Assembly: GCF_024231755.1 (NCBI RefSeq)
Contig: NZ_JAAEQH010000213.1
Span: forward strand, 1-38,952
From: Neptuniibacter sp.
Lineage (GTDB): Bacteria > Pseudomonadota > Gammaproteobacteria > Pseudomonadales > Balneatricaceae
Length of the DNA stretch: 38,952 bases
Direction of reading: 5' to 3'
The notes under the pieces were generated by a model. It worked only from the letters and a program-made list of their open reading frames with translations, had not been told where the DNA came from and did not search any database. Positions 24,934 through 33,394 of this stretch are shown piece by piece. Numbering within the stretch: position 1 is the stretch's first letter; the number at the start of each line of letters is the position of its first letter. The position numbers were made by a program, and so were the translations under genes.

Positions 24934-26400
24934 TCAGGCTGCTTCTTCCTTATCATCAAACTCCGCCGCGATGGCCACAAACTGATCCTCTACAGCCAAA
25001 AAAGCTGCAATGACATCGGGGTCGAAGTGATTACCCTCACCTTCGAGAATAATTGATTTAGCTTTGTCATGGGAAAAAGCGGGTTTATAAACGCGTTTTG
25101 AAATTAGCGCATCATATACATCAGCTACAGCCATCAAGCGCCCTGATAACGGGATCTCATCGCCTTTGAGGCCGTTAGGGTAGCCTTTACCATCCCATTT
25201 TTCATGGTGGGTCAGGCTGATCTCTCTGGCGATCTGTAGGAAGGAATTGCTCCCTAATTGATCCTCTGCAACCTGAAGAGCATCCGCGCCAATCTGTGGG
25301 TGCTGTTTCATTATGGCAAATTCTTCATCCGTCAATTTTCCGGGTTTCAGAAGAATGCTATCAGGAATACCTACTTTGCCTACATCGTGTAGAGGGGCGG
25401 ATTTATATAACAGGTCGATTGTCGCGTTATCTAAAACTGCTTGGTATTTGTCTTGCTTGCTCATATATTCAGCGAGAACGCGGACATAGTTCTGTGTACG
25501 AAGGATATGTCCACCGGTTTCGTTATCTCGGGTTTCTGCCAGACTGGCAAGGCCGAGAATGCTGGCGTCACGGGTAATGCACAGCTCCTCAGTACGTTGT
25601 GCAAGCGCGTTGATCATCTGATTTGTTTTTACCGCCATCAAACCAAATTCATCATTGCTAGTAACAGGAACCTGTACATCGAGTACGCCCTGTGAGACCT
25701 GTTGCAAAGTGTAGTTCTCAGCATGAATAAAGAACTTCAGGTTGCGTGAATAGCCGAGAATAATGGCAAGAATATAGGTCATCATAACCGTGATGATGAA
25801 AGTGACCTCTGCCAGAATATAGCGCTGAGAGGTTTCCAATGGAATAGCATCACCGGTGTGGATCAACCACTCCAGATCTTTGTTTATTACCAGAAAAACC
25901 ACCCCAATCACCGCCAAAGCACAGATTGTTGCAAACCAACTGAACTTTTGTGTCAAAGGGTAAGGTGTGTCGTCGGGTTCCAGGTGTTGTCCGCTCTTTT
26001 CAAGCTGAGTGGCCAATAGATATTCCCTATACAGAGCCAGTTCGCAGGCGATCATATAACCCAGAATGGCCATACCAACTAAAACTTTACCACCACTCTC
26101 AAATGGAAACTCGTAAACCACCGCGTTATATAACCCCAGTAGTACACCTGCTGTCAGAAACAGAGTGATATCCAGTTTAAATTGCGCTTTAACCTGACGC
26201 TTATACTCCAGCTCAGCTAAACGTTTTTCCCGAGGAAAACGGATAAGTGCCATGGCTAAGAAGGTCAGTAGGATTGGGATGAGTAACTGAGTTGTGCCGA
26301 GAGAATCAATAAATGGGCAGACCTGAATTCCGTAAACAGAGAATAGGGTCATGGCTAACAGATAATGAAAAGCTGTTCGTTTTTTAAGATTTTCTGACAT
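24934..26400 (-). CDS. HD-GYP cyclic-di-GMP phosphodiesterase, membrane type
   Basis: A 488-residue protein. Four to six N-terminal helices (residues about 15-215) are followed by a HAMP-like linker (about 215-270, QQVSQGVLDVQVPVTSNDEFGLMA) and an HD-GYP domain. LLYKSAPLHDVGKVGIPD (HD near 335) and HHEKWDGKGYPNGLKG (GYP near 405) are intact, with further metal histidines in KQHPQIGA and LTHHEKW. It should hydrolyse cyclic-di-GMP to pGpG or GMP. ATG at 26400 is preferred to GTG at 26424, which lacks a ribosome site. The next gene upstream on the same strand is a GGEEF diguanylate cyclase with a terminator between, so they are separate units. Confidence 0.93.
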   Translation of the reverse strand: MSENLKKRTAFHYLLAMTLFSVYGIQVCPFIDSLGTTQLLIPILLTFLAMALIRFPREKRLAELEYKRQVKAQFKLDITLFLTAGVLLGLYNAVVYEFPFESGGKVLVGMAILGYMIACELALYREYLLATQLEKSGQHLEPDDTPYPLTQKFSWFATICALAVIGVVFLVINKDLEWLIHTGDAIPLETSQRYILAEVTFIITVMMTYILAIILGYSRNLKFFIHAENYTLQQVSQGVLDVQVPVTSNDEFGLMAVKTNQMINALAQRTEELCITRDASILGLASLAETRDNETGGHILRTQNYVRVLAEYMSKQDKYQAVLDNATIDLLYKSAPLHDVGKVGIPDSILLKPGKLTDEEFAIMKQHPQIGADALQVAEDQLGSNSFLQIAREISLTHHEKWDGKGYPNGLKGDEIPLSGRLMAVADVYDALISKRVYKPAFSHDKAKSIILEGEGNHFDPDVIAAFLAVEDQFVAIAAEFDDKEEAA

Positions 26401-26789
26401 GTTACTTAGCCTGCTTGAACACACTACAGATACAACTGCTTCAGGTACAACATAGTAACCTAGATTTGTTACGCCTTCATTGGAACATAAACAGCTTTAT
26501 CTGTCTTTTAAAGCTAGTTCAGAAAATAGGGTATCTACAGAGGAGAATCAGAAATTGGGTGATATGTCTTTAACAAGGTGTGAATGTCGATAATCTTCAT
26601 ATTATTTGTCAATAGCTTGTTATGAGGATACTAAACAAGGTTTTGTCAGTTCCTTGCTTGATATGGTTAGATCAGAGAATATTGGAGTTTGGCAGATGGA
26701 ACAGTTTGTGAACATTCTATAGGTACAAAAAAGCCGCGATAGAGGCGGCTTAATTACTTGAACTGAATAGCAGGCTTTTTTAAGGCTGT
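26401..26789. other. 389-bp intergenic region
   Basis: It holds the upstream region of the HD-GYP gene and, at 26725-26751, the terminator of the GGEEF gene. No coding frame, repeat or RNA gene is seen in the rest. Confidence 0.6.
26725..26751 (-). terminator. Rho-independent terminator after the GGEEF gene
   Basis: On the minus strand AAGCCGC and GCGGCTT form a perfect 7-bp stem with a 7-nt loop, followed by six T. It lies about 40 bp after the stop of the GGEEF gene. Confidence 0.9.
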
Positions 26790-27818
26790 TTAATCAGAAA
26801 CAACTACTTGGTTGCGTCCGGAATCTTTAGCTTTATATAACGCTTTATCAGTTCTTTCTACCAGTTGCTCTGCTTCTTCGCCGGAGATTAACTGGGAGAC
26901 ACCGAAGGATGCTGTTATCGAGCTGATCACTTCACCAGATTTTTTCTGCTTGATGCGGATAGCTTGTATCTTACTGCGGATCTGTTCGGCAATGGCTGCC
27001 GCCGCTTCCTTATTGGTTCCAGGGAGTAAGATAGCGAACTCTTCACCACCAAAGCGTACAGGTAGCATTGGTTCTGGACACGTTTCTTTCAACAGTTTAC
27101 CGACGTATTGCAGAACCTTATCACCCATTAGGTGACCATAGGTGTCGTTGAAACGTTTAAAGTGGTCGATATCAACTAGAACGAAGGAAGTGACAACCTG
27201 AGGATCGGTAATACCTGTTAGCTGTACCAGTTCTGCATCAAAAGCACGACGGTTGAACAGGTTGGTTAAAGGATCAACTTGCGCGTCCTGACGGGTTTTG
27301 TTCAGTTCCTGTTTCAGTGATTCAATCTCAGCCTGAGCTTCAGTCATGCGGTTCTGGAATAGGCGTGTTGTTTCACTCACTTTCTTGGTGTGGCTGTAGA
27401 GAGCCTGAATGATAGATTCCAGCGGAAGGCTGCTTTCGCCATCCTCTGCTTGTTCCAGGTTGGATAAGCTATCTTCCAGAACCTCACTAAAGTTTTCGGA
27501 TTCTTTTGCCGCATCACCTGCATGTTCATGCAGATCGTTGATAAGACTGATCAGGCTGGCCTGAATATCTTCAGAGCCTTGTATCTCACTCTTGATCATA
27601 TGATCTCGGAACAACTGCTCGCTCAGCATGGTTGGGCAGGTTCCGTAGGTTGTCAGGGTCTTATCAAGCTGCGCATTGAGTTCAGGTACACGATCACTGA
27701 CGTAGGTATACCACAGCGCATAATTGAGCGGATTCGGTGGGATATTGTGCTTAACCATCAGGGGCACGGCCTGACGGAGGTATTCAGCAGCTTGATTGTT
27801 GTTTTCAGCGAACTTCAT
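26790..27818 (-). CDS. Cytosolic GGEEF diguanylate cyclase
   Basis: A 342-residue soluble protein. The N-terminal half (1-170) is helical (NIPPNPLNYALWYTYVSDRVPELN, then a coiled-coil KVSETTRLFQNRMTEAQAEIESLKQELNKTRQ) and resembles the dimerising region of several Pseudomonas and Vibrio diguanylate cyclases. GGDEF starts at DPLTNLFNRRAFD; the catalytic GGEEF is at about 257-261. The I-site position (PEPM region) lacks RxxD, so feedback inhibition is unlikely. ATG at 27818. Monocistronic, with its own terminator. Confidence 0.93.
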   Translation of the reverse strand: MKFAENNNQAAEYLRQAVPLMVKHNIPPNPLNYALWYTYVSDRVPELNAQLDKTLTTYGTCPTMLSEQLFRDHMIKSEIQGSEDIQASLISLINDLHEHAGDAAKESENFSEVLEDSLSNLEQAEDGESSLPLESIIQALYSHTKKVSETTRLFQNRMTEAQAEIESLKQELNKTRQDAQVDPLTNLFNRRAFDAELVQLTGITDPQVVTSFVLVDIDHFKRFNDTYGHLMGDKVLQYVGKLLKETCPEPMLPVRFGGEEFAILLPGTNKEAAAAIAEQIRSKIQAIRIKQKKSGEVISSITASFGVSQLISGEEAEQLVERTDKALYKAKDSGRNQVVVSD

Positions 27819-28121
27819 ACTTCCTCATATCGCTTGGCTAGTTAACTACAGATCCAAACGTTGCTAATAGCTTTTAACTGTTTGAACGGTAACCCATTTA
27901 CTTTAAAACACTTGTTTGAATTAAGGAACCGTTAAACTTCAAAAAATTGTAGTTCTATAGTAGTTCTAAAATTTAGTTATGAACTACGACGATAAATACA
28001 GATATTGAATTCTAGTATCGGCCTGAGATCCGAAATCTTCAACATTTATAGGTATGAACTATTTAGGTTACAGTAATGTGACAATGTTTCAGTAATGTGA
28101 CAATGAAATGGAAATACTCAG
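27819..28121. other. 303-bp AT-rich intergenic region
   Basis: It carries the control region of the GGEEF gene. Visible structure: GTAGTTCTA repeated at 27949 and 27960 with an inverted GAACTAC at 27981-27987, and a 19-bp tandem repeat at 28068-28105. No gene is seen. Confidence 0.6.
28068..28105. repeat. 19-bp tandem direct repeat, two copies
   Basis: CAGTAATGTGACAATG occurs at 28071-28086 and again at 28090-28105, separated by TTT, with TTA before the first copy. It lies just beyond the stop of the YigZ-family gene. Confidence 0.88.
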
Positions 28122-28739
28122 TTACCAACGCTCCTTCTTATCATCATAATGGGTCTGGTGGCGATAAGGAGTCAGGCCTTCTCTGAGCTGAGAGAGCTGT
28201 TGATCACTGCCTTCACCCTCGATGGTAAGCTCTTCCTCCCAGTGTCTTTGTAGTATGCTCACTTCACTTTTAGCCAAGAGATGCTCGAGTGGGCCAACCA
28301 ATGTATGCGGCAGGGTAAGAGTGAAGGGCTTTTGCTCAATTCTTTCAGTGATAGGTAATTTTTGAACTGCTTCCTGAACTGCCTGACTATAGGCTCTGAC
28401 CAGACCGCCGGCTCCGAGTTTTATTCCACCGAAGTAACGAGTAACTACAACACAAATCTCACATAGCTCGCTGTGCTCAAGTACATTGAGCATGGGTTTA
28501 CCTGCCGTGCCTTTAGGTTCTCCGTCATCATTACTACCCCAGCAGTTGAGGTCTGTTCTTGAGCCTGCAATTTGTGCCCAGCAGTTGTGGTTAGCTTTAG
28601 GATGTAGCTCACGTATCTGATCCAGAAATTGCAAAGCGCTGTCTGTATCGGGTGTATGAGCGATATATGTAATAAATCGACTGCGTTTAATCTCGATCTC
28701 ATTAACAAAAAGAGTTTGTGACGGGTAAAACTGCTTCAC
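28122..28739 (-). CDS. yigZ: YigZ/IMPACT-family protein
   Basis: A 205-residue protein with the UPF0029/IMPACT N-terminal domain (KRSRFITYIAHTPDTDSALQFLDQIRELHPKANHNCWAQ, DDGEPKGTAGKPMLNVLE, VVVTRYFGGIKLGAGGLVRAYSQAV) and a ferredoxin-fold C-terminal domain. In eukaryotes relatives inhibit GCN2; the bacterial role is unsettled. GTG at 28739 overlaps the stop of the cation transporter gene (GTGA), so the two are translationally coupled. Confidence 0.92.
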   Translation of the reverse strand: MKQFYPSQTLFVNEIEIKRSRFITYIAHTPDTDSALQFLDQIRELHPKANHNCWAQIAGSRTDLNCWGSNDDGEPKGTAGKPMLNVLEHSELCEICVVVTRYFGGIKLGAGGLVRAYSQAVQEAVQKLPITERIEQKPFTLTLPHTLVGPLEHLLAKSEVSILQRHWEEELTIEGEGSDQQLSQLREGLTPYRHQTHYDDKKERW

Positions 28740-29905
28740 TTAATAATTCCTGAGCCAAGATAGACTTTACCCAACCATTTAGATTGGGAGGTGTTGTTGT
28801 ACAGCTCGCTTTTAATTTGTTCAATTATTACCGGGATCGCTGGCCCTTGTTGGCTCAATTTATCTATATCTGCCTGGTGTAACAGAATTTCTAAATCAAC
28901 CAGCTCACGAGAGTAATGTAAGGTCAGACGGTAAATTTCTAGCTCAGGGGCATATTGCCTGAAAAATTTTTCAATAATGGGTTCTATTTCCTGACGCAGG
29001 GGAAGGTCATGACTAGAGTTATCTTCTTCATCGTCGTATGTATCGATATGAAAGATAATATGCCCGATCTCTCCCTGATCCATAAATTTTCTACAGGCAT
29101 AATCCCCCAGTAAGTGCCCTTCTGATGCACTGATTTCAGGGGATACCTGTATATGCAGCTCAAGAATGCTTTTACTGCCCATTTTCCTGCTTTTAAAACT
29201 GTGTACATCCAGGATGCCATCTATAGATTTTGCTAACTGTTTGTATTGCTCTATCTCTTGTTGAGGTAAAGAGGTATCAACCAGTTGTTTCAGGCTTTCC
29301 CAACTCAGGTCCCAACCAATTTTAGCTACCATAAAAGCTACAGTTATTGCCGCTATGGCATCTAGCCAGAGAATACCGGCCATACTTCCTATAATGCCTA
29401 TCAGAACAACGATCGAGGAAATCGCGTCCGTACGGCTGTGCCAGGCATTGGCTATTAGCAGTTCCGATTTAGTTTCTTTACCAACCTTCAGGGTATAACG
29501 GTAGATCCATTCTTTACTGGCTATGGAGATGATGGCTATAAGCAGTGCTGGCCATTCGGGGATCAGGATCTCTTTGCCATTAATGAGCGATAGGGTGCTG
29601 TCATAAGCCATAGCACCCGCAACAGCTATTAACAGACTGCCAAGAATAGCGGTGCCTACTGTCTCAAAATGAGCATGTCCCCACGGGTGTTCTTTATCAG
29701 GTCCTTTACCAGAAAAACGAAGGATTAGCATAACCAGAAGATCGGTAAGCAGGTCGGATAGGGAGTGGATACCGTCTGCAACCAGACCTGCAGAGTGTGA
29801 TATCAGCCCGACAACTATTTTAAGAAACCCTAGAACGGCATTTAGGATGGCACCAACAATGGTAACTTTTTGGGCTGCTCTCTGCTGCTCTGGATTCCGC
29901 TGCAT
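28736..29905 (-). CDS. Cation diffusion facilitator (FieF-type) metal exporter
   Basis: A 389-residue inner-membrane exporter of divalent metal ions. It has six helices in the first 220 residues, with metal-site motifs SAGLVADGIHSLSDLLTD (H/D in TM2) and HSRTDAISSIVVL (TM5), and the conserved DKEHPWGHAHFETVGT loop. A cytoplasmic C-terminal domain of about 170 residues is longer than in FieF. ATG at 29905 opens the family-like sequence; ATG at 29938 has no spacing for a ribosome site. The stop overlaps the YigZ start. Metal specificity is not predicted. Confidence 0.92.
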   Translation of the reverse strand: MQRNPEQQRAAQKVTIVGAILNAVLGFLKIVVGLISHSAGLVADGIHSLSDLLTDLLVMLILRFSGKGPDKEHPWGHAHFETVGTAILGSLLIAVAGAMAYDSTLSLINGKEILIPEWPALLIAIISIASKEWIYRYTLKVGKETKSELLIANAWHSRTDAISSIVVLIGIIGSMAGILWLDAIAAITVAFMVAKIGWDLSWESLKQLVDTSLPQQEIEQYKQLAKSIDGILDVHSFKSRKMGSKSILELHIQVSPEISASEGHLLGDYACRKFMDQGEIGHIIFHIDTYDDEEDNSSHDLPLRQEIEPIIEKFFRQYAPELEIYRLTLHYSRELVDLEILLHQADIDKLSQQGPAIPVIIEQIKSELYNNTSQSKWLGKVYLGSGIIK

Positions 29906-30410
29906 GGATCGTCTACCTAAATTACTGATAGCTAACATCCTAATTGTAAGCCATCGCTTTTGTAAGTGGTTTTTCTTGATTAAACAGTCTGTTTACGGCT
30001 TGTTTGAAAATAGCAGTGAAACTACCGTGAAACACGGCGTTGGCCGCCTCAGCTGTTTTACTAAAATTTTAGGTTTTGCACCGCTGCCCAAATTGGTGCG
30101 TCAGAAACATATTGGGGCACTGATAAAAACTATAAAATACTCTATTGACATAACTAACATACTGATTTTAAAGAACTAAAATTAAGCTGGTTAAAAAATG
30201 ATCAGTTTGATCTATTGCCACTATTTATGGGTGTTTCATGACGTTTTGAAGTATCAATTCACAGAGTTATCCACAGGCTGTGTGGGTAGGAAGCTCAACC
30301 CCTTGTTATAGCTGTTTTGTAACAAGTTATTGCACTGCAAAATAGCAGTTTTTGATTGAGTTTTTTTTATAAGCCCTTAGTATCGATTTCATCTTGTGTA
30401 AGGAGTTGTC
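29906..30410. other. 505-bp intergenic region
   Basis: It separates the divergent CDF and BASS genes. A plus-strand open stretch to 30179 gives an unrecognised peptide and is not called. A perfect DnaA-box-like TTATCCACA lies at 30267-30275, alone. The region from 30180 to 30390 is AT-rich and must hold the BASS gene promoter. Confidence 0.55.
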
Positions 30411-31292
30411 ATGGGAAGTGGATCAGCTATACAAATTATTCTGCCTTTAGCCTTGTTTACGATTATGCTCGGCGTGGGTATGTCGCTCCGACTGAGAGAG
30501 TTCTCTGCCCTTTGGTTACAACCTAAAGCTGTTTTACTCGCCTTATCAGCTCAGTTAATCCTGCTTCCTATATTAGGTTTTATTGTTGTTACATTGTTTC
30601 AGCTGCCAGCGGCTCTTGCTGTAGGGATTATGATACTGACTTTCGCTCCAGGTGGGGCAACGTCAAATATGATCACTTTTCTTAGCCGGGGCGATACGGC
30701 GTTATCAGTTTGTTTGACAGGTATTACCGGTTTAATTACCCCACTGACTATGCCTCTTTTAACACTGCTAGCGCTTGGCTACTGGATGGGGGAGCAGGCT
30801 TCTTTTGAATTCCCGATACTTACGACCATGCTAAAACTTCTGTTTGTAGCCGTTTTACCCGCTTTACTGGGAGCTTTAATTCAACACCGTTGGCCGGAAT
30901 TCTGCCAGCGCAGCCAGAAAATTGTTAAAGCTTTGGCGTGCCTTTTCCTAATATTGGTTGTAATCGGTATTGTGAAATCTAACTGGGATAAGCTCCCGGA
31001 CTTTTTGCTTCAGGTCGGCCTAGCTGTATTAGTACTAGTCGTGTTGGCGATGTCGGCAGGGTACCTGATCGCCAAGAAGGCTCGTCTGAGTACAGAGCAG
31101 AGTATTACTATGTCAGTTGAGGTGGGTATTCAAAATGCTGCTACAGCGCTTCTTATTACCGGAGGAATCCTGCATAACCCCGAAATGTCGGCAAGTGCAC
31201 TTATTTATGGTGTCTTGATGAATATTCCAGCGTTTTTATTAATTGCATACAGAAATATGCCAGAAAGAGGCGCTGCTGGCGGGGCGGTCTAA
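30411..31292 (+). CDS. Bile acid:sodium symporter (BASS) family transporter
   Basis: A 293-residue inner-membrane protein with nine or ten helices. The family signature FAPGGATSNMITFLSRGDTALSVCLTGITGLITPLTMPLL and the later SVEVGIQNAATALLI are the two sodium-site regions of the BASS fold. Bacterial members transport varied organic anions and related solutes; bile acids are unlikely in a marine bacterium. ATG at 30411 follows AAGGAG. It is convergent with queE. Confidence 0.9.
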   Translation: MGSGSAIQIILPLALFTIMLGVGMSLRLREFSALWLQPKAVLLALSAQLILLPILGFIVVTLFQLPAALAVGIMILTFAPGGATSNMITFLSRGDTALSVCLTGITGLITPLTMPLLTLLALGYWMGEQASFEFPILTTMLKLLFVAVLPALLGALIQHRWPEFCQRSQKIVKALACLFLILVVIGIVKSNWDKLPDFLLQVGLAVLVLVVLAMSAGYLIAKKARLSTEQSITMSVEVGIQNAATALLITGGILHNPEMSASALIYGVLMNIPAFLLIAYRNMPERGAAGGAV

Positions 31293-31315
31293 CCTTCAGG
31301 ATAAACTGTGCTGGG

Positions 31316-31948
31316 TTAATCGATCCCCAGCACTTTATGGTTCTGCAGACTTAGTTTCCACTGTGGGTGTTTAAGGCAGTAATCTATGCACTCTTTGGTA
31401 TACATAGATCTGGCTGGCCCATCTAAAGGCTGTAGGTAGAAATGCTTGAAGTCCAGTTGAGCAAATTGCTCTGGCTTTGCAAGTGTTTGCGGGTAAACCA
31501 GTTTCAACTCATCTCCTTTGACAATGATCACTTCCGCATCTGCTTTGGGGCTTACGCAGATCCAGTCGATGTTTGCAGGAAGCGCTTTAGTACCATTGGT
31601 TTCTATAGCAACTTCAAATCCTAATTCTTGACAGCAGTTCACCAGTGCCTGATCCAGCTGTAGAGCAGGCTCACCGCCAGTGAAAATGATGTAGGGTTTT
31701 TCTGAACTGCTTTGCGGCCAGAAGCTATGAAGGTATTCACATAGCTTAATCGCAGTAGCGAATTTCCCACCGTTCTGTCCATCGGTGCCGACAAAATCGG
31801 TATCGCAGAAATCACAGATAGCTTTGGCCCGATCCTGTTCACGACCAGACCATAAGTTACAACCGGTAAAACGGCAAAAAATGGCAGCGCGGCCACTTTG
31901 TGCGCCTTCTCCCTGCAAACTGTAGAAAATCTCTTTTACGGAATACAT
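31316..31948 (-). CDS. queE: 7-carboxy-7-deazaguanine synthase
   Basis: A 210-residue radical SAM enzyme making CDG from 6-carboxytetrahydropterin in queuosine (and 7-deazapurine) biosynthesis. The N-terminus MYSVKEIFYSLQGEGAQSGRAAIFCRFTGCNLWSG and the unusual iron-sulfur motif C-x14-C-x2-C (GCNLW...AICDFCDTDF) identify QueE. IIFTGGEPALQLDQ and IETNGT are SAM and substrate motifs. ATG at 31948. No other queuosine genes are adjacent. Confidence 0.95.
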   Translation of the reverse strand: MYSVKEIFYSLQGEGAQSGRAAIFCRFTGCNLWSGREQDRAKAICDFCDTDFVGTDGQNGGKFATAIKLCEYLHSFWPQSSSEKPYIIFTGGEPALQLDQALVNCCQELGFEVAIETNGTKALPANIDWICVSPKADAEVIIVKGDELKLVYPQTLAKPEQFAQLDFKHFYLQPLDGPARSMYTKECIDYCLKHPQWKLSLQNHKVLGID

Positions 31949-32075
31949 CGCTTTATGCTAGAAAGGGCCTTTGATTTGATGAGAGTGGAATTTGCGGACA
32001 AGTCTACACTTGCGGAACGTCACTGCAAGCAAATTTGTTTCTCTCGACAGTATAGTGTTTTAAAAGGGTATTGAT

Positions 32076-32585
32076 GTGGAATTACGAGAGATAGATAAAG
32101 AAGTTTATAAGCAGAAACAGCGTAAAGTAGCGGTTGTCCTGTGCCTGATATTTGCAGTTTTAGGGTTAGGCCTCAGTGCATTGCTGCGTAACTATTACGG
32201 CAACCCAGAAGGTGAGAATATGATGGTTAATCTGACGGGCGTGCTGATCGGTTTGATTCTAACGATTGTTTTATTCTCTCAAGTATCTTCCAAGCCTTAC
32301 TTTGATGAGCTGCGTTATGCTTGGAACCTGAAAAAGCAGGCGCTAAAGATTCAGAATCATCGTCATAAGTGGGAAGCGATGCTAGAAGAAGGAAATCAGA
32401 CTGCGGCCACTGTTTTAGCTTTTTACCATAAGGCGACTCTTCAGCTACAGCAACTTGAGCGCAATGAGTTTGGGTACAGTGAGACTGTTCAGCGTGAAAA
32501 CAAATTTCTTAATCGCTGTGATGAGCTTGGCCTGAGCTCTGACGCTGATGCGTTCAGTATCGATATGTTGTTGCAGCTAAAATAA
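32076..32585 (+). CDS. DUF3087 membrane protein
   Basis: A 169-residue protein with two N-terminal helices (about 19-38 and 50-70) and a helical cytoplasmic tail (QALKIQNHRHKWEAMLEEGNQTAATVLAFYHKATLQLQQLERN). It matches the DUF3087 family by pattern; function unknown. GTG at 32076 is preceded by AAGGG. It stands alone between queE and the rhodanese gene; 32613-32641 just after it may form a weak stem but no convincing terminator is seen. Confidence 0.8.
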   Translation: MELREIDKEVYKQKQRKVAVVLCLIFAVLGLGLSALLRNYYGNPEGENMMVNLTGVLIGLILTIVLFSQVSSKPYFDELRYAWNLKKQALKIQNHRHKWEAMLEEGNQTAATVLAFYHKATLQLQQLERNEFGYSETVQRENKFLNRCDELGLSSDADAFSIDMLLQLK

Positions 32586-32693
32586 TTTAGCTACATCTAA
32601 TGTCTATGGGTTGGGCCGTAGCTCAGCCTTTGGTTTTATGTGAAAATCCAATATATCTATATCGCATAAATATATAATAAAAGAGGGTTTGAG

Positions 32694-33335
32694 ATGTTAA
32701 AGCAGACGGTAACTGGCCTGACATTGGCAGCGGCACTGATCACATCACCTGTAGTAGTAGCTGAGGGTGGTGGCAATAAAGCGATGATTGCTCCTGGTTT
32801 ATACTCTTTCACCGTCGAGCATGACGGCGAGAAAGTCGAAGTTATGCGTAATCAGAACCCAGAGAACAAAGTACATGAGCTTTACAGCACAACTATCAGG
32901 GGCATGCCTCAACCAATGCGTCCTTTTGAGCCTCATGATGTTGAAACTATCGGTGAGCGTGAGTTTGTTGAGTATATGCAGCAGTCGCAGAGTGATGAAA
33001 ATGTGCTGGTTGTTGATACTCGTACAGAAGGTTGGCACTACCGCCTGACGATTCCTGGCAGCGTCAATGTTCCTTTTACGGTAATGAAAGAGGAAGAATC
33101 AGCGGCAGATGCGCTAGATGAGTTTGGTGTGGTGACTAATGCTGATGGCAGCTATGACTTTAGCAAGTCCAAAACCTTGGCGATGTTCTGTAATGGCTAC
33201 TGGTGTGGACAGACACCAACGTTGATTCGTGCGATGCTGGAAGTGGGTTACCCAGCGGAGAATATTAAGTATTACCGTGGTGGTATGCAGGCATGGACCA
33301 GCCTTGGCCTGACAACTGTTGGGGATGCAGAGTAA
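32694..33335 (+). CDS. Periplasmic rhodanese-domain sulfurtransferase
   Basis: A 213-residue protein with a signal peptide (MLKQTVTGLTLAAALITSPVVVA, cleaved near 23) and one rhodanese domain (about 85-205). The domain has VLVVDTR, the CH2A-like IPGSVNVPF, the active-site loop FCNGYWCGQTPTLIRAML with the catalytic cysteine, and a second cysteine five residues on, then YYRGGMQAW. It would move sulfane sulfur or act as a thiol sensor in the periplasm. ATG at 32694 follows GAGGG. An AT-rich promoter with TATAAT at 32673-32678 precedes it. It is a plausible partner of the persulfide-type regulator at 1.5 kb, but no good copy of that operator is seen here. Confidence 0.9.
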   Translation: MLKQTVTGLTLAAALITSPVVVAEGGGNKAMIAPGLYSFTVEHDGEKVEVMRNQNPENKVHELYSTTIRGMPQPMRPFEPHDVETIGEREFVEYMQQSQSDENVLVVDTRTEGWHYRLTIPGSVNVPFTVMKEEESAADALDEFGVVTNADGSYDFSKSKTLAMFCNGYWCGQTPTLIRAMLEVGYPAENIKYYRGGMQAWTSLGLTTVGDAE

Positions 33336-33358
33336 GCGTCATCTCTGACACATAAATA

Positions 33359-33382
33359 AACCACCTTTAGGGTGGTTTTTTT
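33359..33382 (+). terminator. Rho-independent terminator after the rhodanese gene
   Basis: AACCACC and GGTGGTT form a 7-bp stem with a 5-nt loop and a T7 tail. It lies between the convergent rhodanese and GGDEF-EAL genes. Confidence 0.9.
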
Positions 33383-33394
33383 ATGCCTGCCCAA

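Noticed and set aside
29906..30179. Plus-strand open stretch giving a peptide with GVGRLSCFTKILGFAPLPK
   Set aside because: It faintly recalls the start of DUF4166-like proteins but lacks the rest, has no ribosome site, and begins antisense inside the CDF gene. Not enough for a gene or pseudogene call.
30267..30275. Perfect DnaA box TTATCCACA in the intergenic region before the BASS gene
   Set aside because: Only one box is present; there is no cluster, no AT-rich unwinding unit and no dnaA or dnaN nearby. One chance match per window of this size is expected.
32613..32627. tRNA-like 5' sequence GGGCCGTAGCTCAGC
   Set aside because: No anticodon arm, T arm or matching 3' acceptor strand follows, so it is not a tRNA and there is no support for an attachment site.
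32651..32678. AT-rich inverted repeat before the rhodanese gene as a third copy of the operator
   Set aside because: It shares only the TATATATAAT end with the 9.7-kb site and lacks the ATATTAG half-site, so similarity is explained by AT content.
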